Under the pieces are notes generated by a model, which ran no database searches, was not told the DNA's origin, and was given only the letters and a program-made list of their open reading frames with translations. From assembly GCA_024236215.1 (NCBI GenBank), contig JACKKX010000002.1, positions 558,001 through 622,000 of the forward strand: a stretch of DNA of 64,000 bases, read 5' to 3'. The position numbers were made by a program, and so were the translations under genes. Positions 35,033 to 42,900 of this stretch are shown one piece after another (within the stretch, counting starts at the first letter, position 1; each line of letters starts with the position of its first letter). The stretch is from Novosphingobium sp. (lineage in GTDB: Bacteria; Pseudomonadota; Alphaproteobacteria; Sphingomonadales; Sphingomonadaceae).

Positions 35033-35053
35033 CTGTATTGTGTCATAATACAG
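35033..35053. promoter_or_regulatory. Operator-like palindrome in front of the 1345-aa HTH gene
   Basis: Perfect arms CTGTATT and AATACAG flank a 7-bp spacer, 11-31 bp upstream of the GTG start. Read on the gene's strand the site includes TATTAT, a possible -10 box, and runs into the AGGAGA ribosome site. A dyad overlapping promoter and ribosome site of a gene that encodes its own XRE domain is typical of autorepression. Confidence 0.6.
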
Positions 35054-35376
35054 ATACACTCGCAGAATTAGAAGGGTGGTCAGTACGCACACCTCAACTG
35101 TCGGTGCTTGCAATCGAGCTGATGGGGAATCGAGTGGCGCAATGTCGCACAACAGCCGATTGATGCGTAAACCCAAGGAAATGGCGGGCAATGAGGCTCA
35201 GGATCATGCTGCAAGCCAACGGCGTCAGGACCGACAGCTGTCGGCCAAACGTATTGAGAGCCGAGGGCCGCTTTCCGCATCCAAAGAGCAAAAGCTGCCG
35301 TTCCGGACCGTCCAAAAAAGCCGTCACCCGCTGCCTGATGTCCCATCGGCAAAACGCAGTTTGAGCGTCAAACGCG
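35054..35376. other. Intergenic region without a clear gene
   Basis: About 320 bp between the promoter of the HTH gene and the 3' end of the zinc-ribbon gene. Open frames exist on both strands but none has a ribosome site or a recognisable product. It probably holds the upstream control region of the HTH gene. Confidence 0.4.
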
Positions 35377-36321
35377 CTATCCAATGCCGCCACCCCCGAC
35401 ATAAGTGCAGTCGCTCAGTTGCGGCGCACCCAATAGTTCGGTGATCGACGCGCACTGGGCGATAAAGCGTTCACCCTTCTCCAGTCTCGCCGCTTCCTGG
35501 GCGAAGTTGGAGCCAAAGTGCAGTGTTACGTCGGCGAAATCGCTCCCGGCGTACAGCGAGATCATCGGTTCGTCCGCCGCATCGAGCTCGATCGACGAAA
35601 TGCGCCCTTCGATCTGTACTGGCTGAGCGCCGTACTTGAGCTGCGCTGCTTGCTCGTTGGCCTGGTAATCCTGGTAAAGCTCTGCCGCCGTTACCGGGAG
35701 CGCAGCAGCCTCTGGTACCTGCAAACCAGACGGATTGTCTGCCGGTGGCCCCAGTGTGGCACTGCTGGGCTTTGGTGGATCGACCAGGGTGCCAATAATA
35801 GCCAGCCCGACAAGCACGGCAGCGCCGATGCCCAGCCCTTTAAGCAGCTTGTTCGAGCTTTGCACTGGCGTGCCAGGCACGAACGCATAGCCGCAATGCT
35901 TGCACGCCATAGCAGCCGCCTTCACAGTTTCGGCGCAGCGCGGGCAAACCTTGTCGCCGTCGATTGGCATTGGATTCGCTTGTGCCCCCGGCGACGCGCC
36001 AGTGGCGAAGGTAAGAGCGCCCGGAGCCGTCCGAACCCAGCCCTTGCGTTCAAGCATGGTCATCGTGAGCTCGTTGCCCTTGATGCCGTAGAACACCATC
36101 GAGCCGATCAACCCAAGCCCTGCCAGTGGGACGAGCATGCTGATCTTCGGCGAGAGCACGCCGACAACGCCGATCATGGCGACGATAGTGCCGTGCAGGT
36201 GCAGGCCGCGAATGAACAGGGGGATGCCGTAGAATTCCGTCAACAGGAACAGCATCCAGCTGAAGCCCTGTTTTACTATCTTCTGCTCTCCAGTTTGCGG
36301 ATTGGTGAAGGTGACAAACAT
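35377..36321 (-). CDS. Membrane protein with zinc ribbon and OB-fold (tRNA_anti-like) domain
   Basis: A 314-aa protein with four parts. Residues 1-95 form an N-terminal membrane module (FVTFTNPQTGEQKIVKQGFSWMLFLLTEFYGIPLF and two further hydrophobic segments). A zinc ribbon follows with CPRC and CKHCGYAF. Then comes another helix (LLKGLGIGAAVLVGLAIIGTLV), and finally a tRNA_anti-like OB-fold domain (YQDYQANEQAAQLKYGAQPVQIEGRISSIEL ... DVTLHFG), which in other proteins binds nucleic acid or ligands outside the membrane. ATG 36321 begins the conserved module; longer frames are not supported. Function unknown. It is divergent from the XRE regulator at 36408. Confidence 0.75.
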   Translation of the reverse strand: MFVTFTNPQTGEQKIVKQGFSWMLFLLTEFYGIPLFIRGLHLHGTIVAMIGVVGVLSPKISMLVPLAGLGLIGSMVFYGIKGNELTMTMLERKGWVRTAPGALTFATGASPGAQANPMPIDGDKVCPRCAETVKAAAMACKHCGYAFVPGTPVQSSNKLLKGLGIGAAVLVGLAIIGTLVDPPKPSSATLGPPADNPSGLQVPEAAALPVTAAELYQDYQANEQAAQLKYGAQPVQIEGRISSIELDAADEPMISLYAGSDFADVTLHFGSNFAQEAARLEKGERFIAQCASITELLGAPQLSDCTYVGGGGIG

Positions 36322-36407
36322 CTGAAATCCTCCGAATTCTGTTGGTGATGTCGCTAGCAGGCTGAGAAAGGGTCGTAAATACCGTGGCTCTATAGGCGCT
36401 GCTGCCG

Positions 36408-36665
36408 TTGATTGAGCCAGTGGCTCGAACTTCTGGGAAAAATGCTGAAACGCCGATTCTAAAGCGGCTAGGCGATGCTGTGCGCGCGCGCCGCAAAGAG
36501 CTGGCCTTGTCGCAAGAAGCCCTGGCTGATTTGGCCGGTGTTGATCGTTCACACATGGGCAAGATCGAACGGGGCGAGCGCAACGTGACACTGCTCAACA
36601 TCGAGCGAATTGCTTCCGCGCTGAAAACCACCCCGTCCGCCTTGCTGGGTAGTGCTGGGTACTAA
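36408..36665 (+). CDS. Small XRE family HTH regulator
   Basis: An 85-aa protein, nearly all one Cro/C1 helix-turn-helix (about residues 18-80; LGDAVRARRKELALSQEALADLAGVDRSHMGKIERGERNVTLLNIERIASAL). It has no extra domain. Such single-domain regulators often control restriction, toxin or phage genes. It is divergent from the zinc-ribbon protein, 86 bp apart, and could control it. Confidence 0.85.
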   Translation: MIEPVARTSGKNAETPILKRLGDAVRARRKELALSQEALADLAGVDRSHMGKIERGERNVTLLNIERIASALKTTPSALLGSAGY

Positions 36666-36668
36666 CTT

Positions 36669-36764
36669 TCAATACTCGCTGGTCAGCATGACCGTGAGCA
36701 CGCGCGTAGTTTGTGCCGGGTCGGCCGGATCATCCGAACCATATGTCAGGCTCGGATCGTAATA
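36669..36764 (-). pseudogene. DUF3768 gene, C-terminal fragment (left of the IS110 element)
   Basis: On the minus strand the stop TGA at 36671-36669 closes a frame reading YYDPSLTYGSDDPADPAQTTR and VLTVMLTSEY, the conserved C-terminus of DUF3768 proteins. Upstream of the first YY codons (36764) the frame enters the IS110 left end. It completes the N-terminal fragment at 40801-41082: joined, they give 125 codons in one frame with the family motif WKID-YYDP. Confidence 0.8.
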
Positions 36765-36825
36765 GATCCTATGCAGGCCGGATCGGCTATGCCGTTGTTC
36801 CGTCAAACCCCACGGAGAACGCTAA

Positions 36826-37977
36826 ATGGAGAACTCGTCGTCAGATTACTGCCCCAAGACTTCTGTCATTGTCAGCGTTGAGCTCAGCAAGCGCAACTGG
36901 CTTGTTGCTTCGCTCTCGCCAGGAGCCGCGAAGCCTTCGCTACGGACAATTCCTGCCGGGAACAGCGCGGCACTGATCAGTCACCTTCGCAATCTTGAGT
37001 GCAAGGCCGCTGATCGTATCGGTGAACCTGCCGCCATTCGCCTGTGCTTCGAGATTGGATATGATGGCTTCTGGCTCGCAAGGCTACTGCGGTCGAACGA
37101 TATCGATACATATGTGCTGGATCCCGCCAGCTTCCTCGTGTCGCGGCGAGGCAGGCGCGCAAAAACCGACCGGATCGACGCCGAAGCAATGATCGGAATC
37201 CTCAAAGCCTATCTCGCTGGCGACAAAAGCGTGTGCCGTGTCGTGGACGTGCCCTCCCCCGAGGAGGAGGACGCGCGCAGAGTAATGCGAGAGCGCGGCG
37301 ATCTCGTGCACGAGCGCACCCGAATTATCTCTCGGATCAGGGGGCTACTTGCATTACAGGGCATACGATCTGTCAAAGCCATCAAGGGCGGTGACTGGTC
37401 AAAACAGCTCGACGACATGCGCACCGGCGATGGGCGGCCTTTGCCACCAAACCTTCGTCGACAAATTGAGCGCTGTTTCGAACGGCTCGCGTTGCTCAAC
37501 GATCAGATCAAGGACATCGAGCGGGACCGCGCTGAAGTTGTGCTCCATGAGGAGTCTACCTTCCCATGCCGAGAGAAAGCGGTTCGCCTTGAGCAGCTGA
37601 AGGGCATTGGTCCGAACAGCGCGGCAATGTTGGTTGCTGAGGTTTTTTGCCGAAAGTTCGAAAGCCGACGACACGTCGCGGCCTTCCTTGGGTTAGCTCC
37701 GGCGCCCTTCGCCAGCGGCGACGTGTCGCGTGATCAGGGCATCAGCAAAGCCGGTAACCGAAGCACACGTGTGCAGATGGTGGAACTTGCCTGGTGTTGG
37801 TTGAAATATCAGCCAAGTAGCGAACTGACCGTTTGGTATCGCAACCGGTTCAAAGGCAACGGCGCTCGCGCGGCAAAGGTGGGGATCGTTGCGCTCGCCC
37901 GAAAATTGTTGATCGCGCTTTGGCGCTTTGTGGAGACCGGTCTGGTCCCTCAAGGTGCCGAGCTCCGCGCCGCCTGA
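36826..37977 (+). CDS. IS110 family recombinase
   Basis: A 383-aa DEDD-type recombinase. The N-terminal RuvC-like domain (about 1-165) has E19 in VSVELSKRNW, E76 in CFEIGYDGFWL, and D115/D118 in AKTDRIDAEA. A coiled-coil region (about 170-250) leads to the C-terminal Tnp_20 domain with a helix-hairpin-helix start (LEQLKGIGPNSAAML) and the catalytic serine S297 in PAPFASGDVSRDQGISKAGN. IS110 enzymes use a structured bridge RNA to pair donor and target DNA. The gene is intact. The 629-bp array begins at its codon 277. Confidence 0.93.
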   Translation: MENSSSDYCPKTSVIVSVELSKRNWLVASLSPGAAKPSLRTIPAGNSAALISHLRNLECKAADRIGEPAAIRLCFEIGYDGFWLARLLRSNDIDTYVLDPASFLVSRRGRRAKTDRIDAEAMIGILKAYLAGDKSVCRVVDVPSPEEEDARRVMRERGDLVHERTRIISRIRGLLALQGIRSVKAIKGGDWSKQLDDMRTGDGRPLPPNLRRQIERCFERLALLNDQIKDIERDRAEVVLHEESTFPCREKAVRLEQLKGIGPNSAAMLVAEVFCRKFESRRHVAAFLGLAPAPFASGDVSRDQGISKAGNRSTRVQMVELAWCWLKYQPSSELTVWYRNRFKGNGARAAKVGIVALARKLLIALWRFVETGLVPQGAELRAA

Positions 37978-38284
37978 TGCCTATGTTGCAACAGGCTCGA
38001 TAAGGCGACGCGGATTGGTGTGATGCGTGACCGGGAAAGTTGATGGCGCCTGAAAACGCCCAGTAGTAGTTTGGTCCGCATCCGCCTTTGCTCGATCCGG
38101 GGATGTGAATACGGATTATGGTGCGCGGGAACGGCCGCGACCGGATACAAGTCTATGCACGGATAGTGCATCAGCTGACCTCGGAACGAATGAAGCCAAT
38201 CCTTGAGCATTGCGTGTGGGGGCCCCCAACGCGTCAACAGAAGGAACCGTTCAATGCGATCTTGACAAGGCCCGGATCATACAA
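37978..38284 (+). ncRNA. Putative bridge RNA region of the IS110/IS1111 element (first of five copies)
   Basis: The 307 bp between the recombinase stop and the right end are where IS1111-group elements encode their bridge RNA. Stem-loops are visible: TGGCG-N7-CGCCC near 38043-38063, ATGCAC-GGATA-GTGCAT at 38155-38171 and the GC-rich palindrome at about 38217-38228. A loop-like stretch GATCCGGGG (about 38093-38101) shares GATCCGGG with the minus strand of the right end. The assignment rests on position and structure by eye; no covariance search was run. Identical copies lie at intervals of 629 bp. Confidence 0.45.
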
Positions 38285-38606
38285 GTTCGAAAGCCGACGA
38301 CACGTCGCGGCCTTCCTTGGGTTAGCTCCGGCGCCCTTCGCCAGCGGCGACGTGTCGCGTGATCAGGGCATCAGCAAAGCCGGTAACCGAAGCACACGTG
38401 TGCAGATGGTGGAACTTGCCTGGTGTTGGTTGAAATATCAGCCAAGTAGCGAACTGACCGTTTGGTATCGCAACCGGTTCAAAGGCAACGGCGCTCGCGC
38501 GGCAAAGGTGGGGATCGTTGCGCTCGCCCGAAAATTGTTGATCGCGCTTTGGCGCTTTGTGGAGACCGGTCTGGTCCCTCAAGGTGCCGAGCTCCGCGCC
38601 GCCTGA
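38118..38606 (+). CDS. Chimeric frame: right-end sequence fused to recombinase serine domain (first of four)
   Basis: At each array junction the right-end DNA opens in frame into the truncated recombinase gene, giving 162 codons: 56 from the non-coding end (MVRGNGRDRIQVYARIVHQ...) and 106 from the recombinase C-terminal domain (FESRRHVAAFLG to ELRAA), including the catalytic Ser. Identical frames occur at 38747-39235, 39376-39864 and 40005-40493. None has a good ribosome site, so expression is doubtful. If made, it would be a serine-domain protein without the RuvC-like domain. Confidence 0.3.
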   Translation: MVRGNGRDRIQVYARIVHQLTSERMKPILEHCVWGPPTRQQKEPFNAILTRPGSYKFESRRHVAAFLGLAPAPFASGDVSRDQGISKAGNRSTRVQMVELAWCWLKYQPSSELTVWYRNRFKGNGARAAKVGIVALARKLLIALWRFVETGLVPQGAELRAA

Positions 38607-40800
38607 TGCCTATGTTGCAACAGGCTCGATAAGGCGACGCGGATTGGTGTGATGCGTGACCGGGAAAGTTGATGGCGCCTGAAAACGCCCAGTAGTAGTT
38701 TGGTCCGCATCCGCCTTTGCTCGATCCGGGGATGTGAATACGGATTATGGTGCGCGGGAACGGCCGCGACCGGATACAAGTCTATGCACGGATAGTGCAT
38801 CAGCTGACCTCGGAACGAATGAAGCCAATCCTTGAGCATTGCGTGTGGGGGCCCCCAACGCGTCAACAGAAGGAACCGTTCAATGCGATCTTGACAAGGC
38901 CCGGATCATACAAGTTCGAAAGCCGACGACACGTCGCGGCCTTCCTTGGGTTAGCTCCGGCGCCCTTCGCCAGCGGCGACGTGTCGCGTGATCAGGGCAT
39001 CAGCAAAGCCGGTAACCGAAGCACACGTGTGCAGATGGTGGAACTTGCCTGGTGTTGGTTGAAATATCAGCCAAGTAGCGAACTGACCGTTTGGTATCGC
39101 AACCGGTTCAAAGGCAACGGCGCTCGCGCGGCAAAGGTGGGGATCGTTGCGCTCGCCCGAAAATTGTTGATCGCGCTTTGGCGCTTTGTGGAGACCGGTC
39201 TGGTCCCTCAAGGTGCCGAGCTCCGCGCCGCCTGATGCCTATGTTGCAACAGGCTCGATAAGGCGACGCGGATTGGTGTGATGCGTGACCGGGAAAGTTG
39301 ATGGCGCCTGAAAACGCCCAGTAGTAGTTTGGTCCGCATCCGCCTTTGCTCGATCCGGGGATGTGAATACGGATTATGGTGCGCGGGAACGGCCGCGACC
39401 GGATACAAGTCTATGCACGGATAGTGCATCAGCTGACCTCGGAACGAATGAAGCCAATCCTTGAGCATTGCGTGTGGGGGCCCCCAACGCGTCAACAGAA
39501 GGAACCGTTCAATGCGATCTTGACAAGGCCCGGATCATACAAGTTCGAAAGCCGACGACACGTCGCGGCCTTCCTTGGGTTAGCTCCGGCGCCCTTCGCC
39601 AGCGGCGACGTGTCGCGTGATCAGGGCATCAGCAAAGCCGGTAACCGAAGCACACGTGTGCAGATGGTGGAACTTGCCTGGTGTTGGTTGAAATATCAGC
39701 CAAGTAGCGAACTGACCGTTTGGTATCGCAACCGGTTCAAAGGCAACGGCGCTCGCGCGGCAAAGGTGGGGATCGTTGCGCTCGCCCGAAAATTGTTGAT
39801 CGCGCTTTGGCGCTTTGTGGAGACCGGTCTGGTCCCTCAAGGTGCCGAGCTCCGCGCCGCCTGATGCCTATGTTGCAACAGGCTCGATAAGGCGACGCGG
39901 ATTGGTGTGATGCGTGACCGGGAAAGTTGATGGCGCCTGAAAACGCCCAGTAGTAGTTTGGTCCGCATCCGCCTTTGCTCGATCCGGGGATGTGAATACG
40001 GATTATGGTGCGCGGGAACGGCCGCGACCGGATACAAGTCTATGCACGGATAGTGCATCAGCTGACCTCGGAACGAATGAAGCCAATCCTTGAGCATTGC
40101 GTGTGGGGGCCCCCAACGCGTCAACAGAAGGAACCGTTCAATGCGATCTTGACAAGGCCCGGATCATACAAGTTCGAAAGCCGACGACACGTCGCGGCCT
40201 TCCTTGGGTTAGCTCCGGCGCCCTTCGCCAGCGGCGACGTGTCGCGTGATCAGGGCATCAGCAAAGCCGGTAACCGAAGCACACGTGTGCAGATGGTGGA
40301 ACTTGCCTGGTGTTGGTTGAAATATCAGCCAAGTAGCGAACTGACCGTTTGGTATCGCAACCGGTTCAAAGGCAACGGCGCTCGCGCGGCAAAGGTGGGG
40401 ATCGTTGCGCTCGCCCGAAAATTGTTGATCGCGCTTTGGCGCTTTGTGGAGACCGGTCTGGTCCCTCAAGGTGCCGAGCTCCGCGCCGCCTGATGCCTAT
40501 GTTGCAACAGGCTCGATAAGGCGACGCGGATTGGTGTGATGCGTGACCGGGAAAGTTGATGGCGCCTGAAAACGCCCAGTAGTAGTTTGGTCCGCATCCG
40601 CCTTTGCTCGATCCGGGGATGTGAATACGGATTATGGTGCGCGGGAACGGCCGCGACCGGATACAAGTCTATGCACGGATAGTGCATCAGCTGACCTCGG
40701 AACGAATGAAGCCAATCCTTGAGCATTGCGTGTGGGGGCCCCCAACGCGTCAACAGAAGGAACCGTTCAATGCGATCTTGACAAGGCCCGGATCATACAA

Positions 40801-41082
40801 ATCGATTTTCCAGAACATGTCGGCACCGAACAGGGTGAAGTCGCCAAAATCGCGCTCGCCGTGCGGATCGTTGTCCTTGTCAAAGCCGTCGTAAGTGGCG
40901 AGAGCCAGGGCAACCATACAGGGGTTGTAGCCGGGCAGTGCCTCGATACCCTGGGTAATCATCACCCGCCCGCCATTGGCTCCGATCGCGCTCCTGTCGC
41001 CGCGCCGTAACGCATCGTTGAGGCGGGCGATCATTTCGGCCCGCGGAACCGGGGCACACGTTTCCTGTTGCTGGATCTGCAT
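40801..41082 (-). pseudogene. DUF3768 gene, N-terminal fragment (right of the IS110 element)
   Basis: Ninety-four codons from ATG 41082 with the DUF3768 motifs ARLNDALRRG, GGRVMITQGIEAL and DGFDKDNDPHGERDFGDFTLFGADMFWKID. At 40800 the frame enters the IS110 right end and stops after 16 foreign codons. DUF3768 is a small protein family of unknown function common on alphaproteobacterial plasmids and islands. The missing C-terminus lies at 36669-36764. Confidence 0.85.
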
Positions 41083-41173
41083 GTTGCATTCCTTTCTCGT
41101 AGTTTGGCTGTGTGGTTGAGGTGTCGCGCCGCGAGGAGCGGCTAGACCTATTGCGCGCCGCTCATGGCGCTGA

Positions 41174-41788
41174 TCAGATGCGGCTCAGGAACCGCTTGGG
41201 ATTGAACGCGGCTTTCCAGCCGTGCTGCTCATAGGTGGTGGAGTCGAGCAGGCCATCTGCACATGCGCGCCATAGGACCGTATCGATGGTAGCAATGCGG
41301 TAGCCGGTCTGCCGGGACAGGCGGGCGCATAGCTTGTGCGTGTCAGTCCGGTCTCGGCGGGCCAAGCGCTCCAAATGGACATCGGGCTTGGCGACATCAG
41401 CGCCCAAATTTTTGGCCAGGTGAAAACTGGTTACGCCACCGATCCACGGCAAGCTGCGCAGGAAATTCATAGGGTCTGCTTCAGCCAGGTATGTCGCAAA
41501 CAGTTGCTCGCGCTCACCCCAGATCCAATCGATGGCCTTGGCTTTGCCCGGATGACCAAATACGGCGGTTGCTGATATTCCATTGGTCAGCGCGGCCATG
41601 CAGCGGTTGAAGATCGGTTCCGCGACCCGGTTCATCATCCCTGAGTTGCAGATCACATAGACGGCCTGCTCTGCGAACGTCTCGGCATGAGCTGGACGCG
41701 GGATCGCTTCCGACCATTCGATCATGTGGCCATAGCCCTCGGCACGCATCACCGCTTCGATCCGGCGAAAGCGCTTCAGGGTAATCAC
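41174..41788 (-). CDS. HhH DNA-glycosylase-like protein
   Basis: A protein of about 204 aa. GTG at 41788 overlaps the integrase TGA (GTGA), which makes it the likely coupled start, although an ATG at 41857 is open. The segment LRSLPWIGGVTSFHLAKNLGADVAKPDVHLERLA is a helix-hairpin-helix followed by the conserved Asp region of HhH-GPD DNA glycosylases, and IATIDTVLWRAC resembles their last helix. These enzymes remove damaged bases. The substrate is not clear, and the N-terminal half is less typical. Its tight link to an integrase suggests a mobile-element role. Confidence 0.65.
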   Translation of the reverse strand: MITLKRFRRIEAVMRAEGYGHMIEWSEAIPRPAHAETFAEQAVYVICNSGMMNRVAEPIFNRCMAALTNGISATAVFGHPGKAKAIDWIWGEREQLFATYLAEADPMNFLRSLPWIGGVTSFHLAKNLGADVAKPDVHLERLARRDRTDTHKLCARLSRQTGYRIATIDTVLWRACADGLLDSTTYEQHGWKAAFNPKRFLSRI

Positions 41789-42375
41789 AGCAGGGCTATC
41801 AGCTTGCGCTGTGCCTCCCGATCCCCCTCGATATATCTCTCCGTCGTTGTGAGGCACGAATGCCCGGCTAGTTCCTGGATGTCCTTAAGTGAGCCGCCCG
41901 CTTTGACGATCAACCGGGCCGAGCGTGTGATGAACGTGCGCCGGCCTGAGTGTGATGAGCACCCATCGTAGCCAAGCTCACCGTAAAGCTGGGTGAACCA
42001 GTTGACGATCGATCGCGGCGTCATGTGGCCACCACGCAGCGAACGGATCACGGGGCCTTTGGTCGGCTTGCCCTCGAGCCGGTACAGTTGGCGCAGTGCC
42101 AAAATCAGTTCCGGGTGAAGCGGGATGGTGCGCTGCCGCCCGTTCTTGGCGATGGTGCCGCTGACAAAAATCTGATTGCCGATCTTGCCGCGCGCCGTTG
42201 CCACCATTGACCATTGCAGCCCGGCTATTTCGCAGGCCCGCAAGCCAGCGTGGAAGCTTAGAAGGATGATAACGGTATTGCGCTCTGCCGCGCGCCAATC
42301 CCCGACGTAAACGAGCATTCGCCGCACGTCGGCTGGCGCCAGCACCCGTGCTGACGTTGCCATGAAACCCACCAT
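41785..42375 (-). CDS. Tyrosine recombinase (phage-type integrase)
   Basis: A 196-aa site-specific recombinase with the catalytic residues of the family: the first Arg in FHAGLRACEIAGLQW, H-x-x-R in HSGRRTFI, the later His in LAGHSCLTTTERYI and the nucleophile Tyr in that same motif. It is shorter than typical island integrases because only a small N-terminal domain precedes the catalytic core. It lies about 225 bp from tRNA-Pro, a common attachment site, and probably mobilised this island. Confidence 0.88.
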   Translation of the reverse strand: MVGFMATSARVLAPADVRRMLVYVGDWRAAERNTVIILLSFHAGLRACEIAGLQWSMVATARGKIGNQIFVSGTIAKNGRQRTIPLHPELILALRQLYRLEGKPTKGPVIRSLRGGHMTPRSIVNWFTQLYGELGYDGCSSHSGRRTFITRSARLIVKAGGSLKDIQELAGHSCLTTTERYIEGDREAQRKLIALL

Positions 42376-42600
42376 GTTGCTGAAAGCAGCGCAAGCGCGC
42401 GCTGCGCCGCAATGGTAGCAGATTCCCGTTGAAATGTCAAATATACGTCTAAAATCAGATATTTACATGAAATTCTGGTGCGGCGCAGACGATGAGTACT
42501 AAGGCGAGGTGAGGCGTGTTCCAGCCACTGTTCGTGCTTGCTATGTGCTTGCTGGAGAATTTTAGTGGGAAGCGCTGATCCGCTAAGCCCCTGGAAAACT
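42376..42600. other. Gap between the integrase and tRNA-Pro
   Basis: No gene is visible. The segment is somewhat AT-rich (AAATATACGTCTAAAATCAGATATTTACATG at about 42439-42470 includes a possible imperfect dyad) and could contain integrase-binding sites and the integrase promoter. Confidence 0.35.
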
Positions 42601-42677
42601 TGGTCGGGACGAGAGGATTCGAACCTCCGACCCCCACACCCCCAGTGTGATGCGCTACCAGGCTGCGCTACGTCCCG
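42601..42677 (-). tRNA. tRNA-Pro (anticodon GGG)
   Basis: A 77-nt cloverleaf on the minus strand. Acceptor arms CGGGACG (42677-42671) and CGTCCCG (42611-42605) pair, the T-arm holds GGTTCGAATCC, the anticodon loop reads CTGGGGG (anticodon GGG), and CCA is encoded at 42603-42601. The 3' end faces the integrase gene, so the tRNA is the probable attachment site of the island. I did not find a second copy of its 3' end in the window by eye. Confidence 0.95.
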
Positions 42678-42900
42678 ACCGTGATCTCCGCCGCCGCCAT
42701 ATGGGGGCGGAGAGTGGCGCCTATAGGCAGGGCGGGGCGCGATGGCAAGCGCCTCGCGCTTTGTCCCTGCTCCCCCTTGAACCGGCGCGGCGAGGCGCCA
42801 TCTGGGGGCGACGCGTTGCTATCGCCCGGCGTAGCTGCTAGGCGCGCGCAATTCATTCCGGCCTGGCCGGGACACAGTTTCACGAAAGCGGAAAACCGTC

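Larger units (their letters stand above)
36765..40800 (+). mobile_element. IS110 family (IS1111-type) element with expanded right end
   Basis: The boundaries come from the interrupted DUF3768 gene: removing 36765-40800 restores its frame. The left non-coding end is short (about 60 bp) and the right one long (about 307 bp), the layout of the IS1111 group, whose bridge RNA is encoded after the recombinase gene. A single-copy element would be 1520 bp (36765-38284), a normal size. The final 629 bp are present five times in tandem. The left flank GGATCGTAATA and the right end GGATCATACAA are similar (8 of 11 bases). Exact ends could be off by one or two bases. Confidence 0.82.
37656..40800 (+). 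repeat. Five tandem copies of a 629-bp unit from the IS110 right end
   Basis: Unit starts are 37656, 38285, 38914, 39543 and 40172; the copies appear identical throughout. Each unit holds the last 106 codons of the recombinase (the whole serine domain), the stop, and about 307 bp of right-end non-coding DNA. The last copy ends exactly at the element/host junction at 40800, and each inner junction joins that same right end (GGATCATACAA) to codon 277 (GTTCGAAAG), sharing only AA. The non-coding part contains a strong palindrome TGGGGGCCCCCA (38217-38228 in the first copy) and a hairpin ATGCAC-GGATA-GTGCAT (38155-38171). Total 3145 bp. Confidence 0.95.

Noticed and set aside
35023-35046. ATG 35046 as start of the large HTH gene
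   Set aside because: No ribosome site precedes it and it lies inside the palindrome, while GTG 35022 has AGGAGA at the right distance.
37656-40800. CRISPR array or diversity-generating cassette
   Set aside because: The repeat is 629 bp with no spacers, no cas or reverse transcriptase genes are near, and the copies appear identical. It is a tandem expansion of an IS end.
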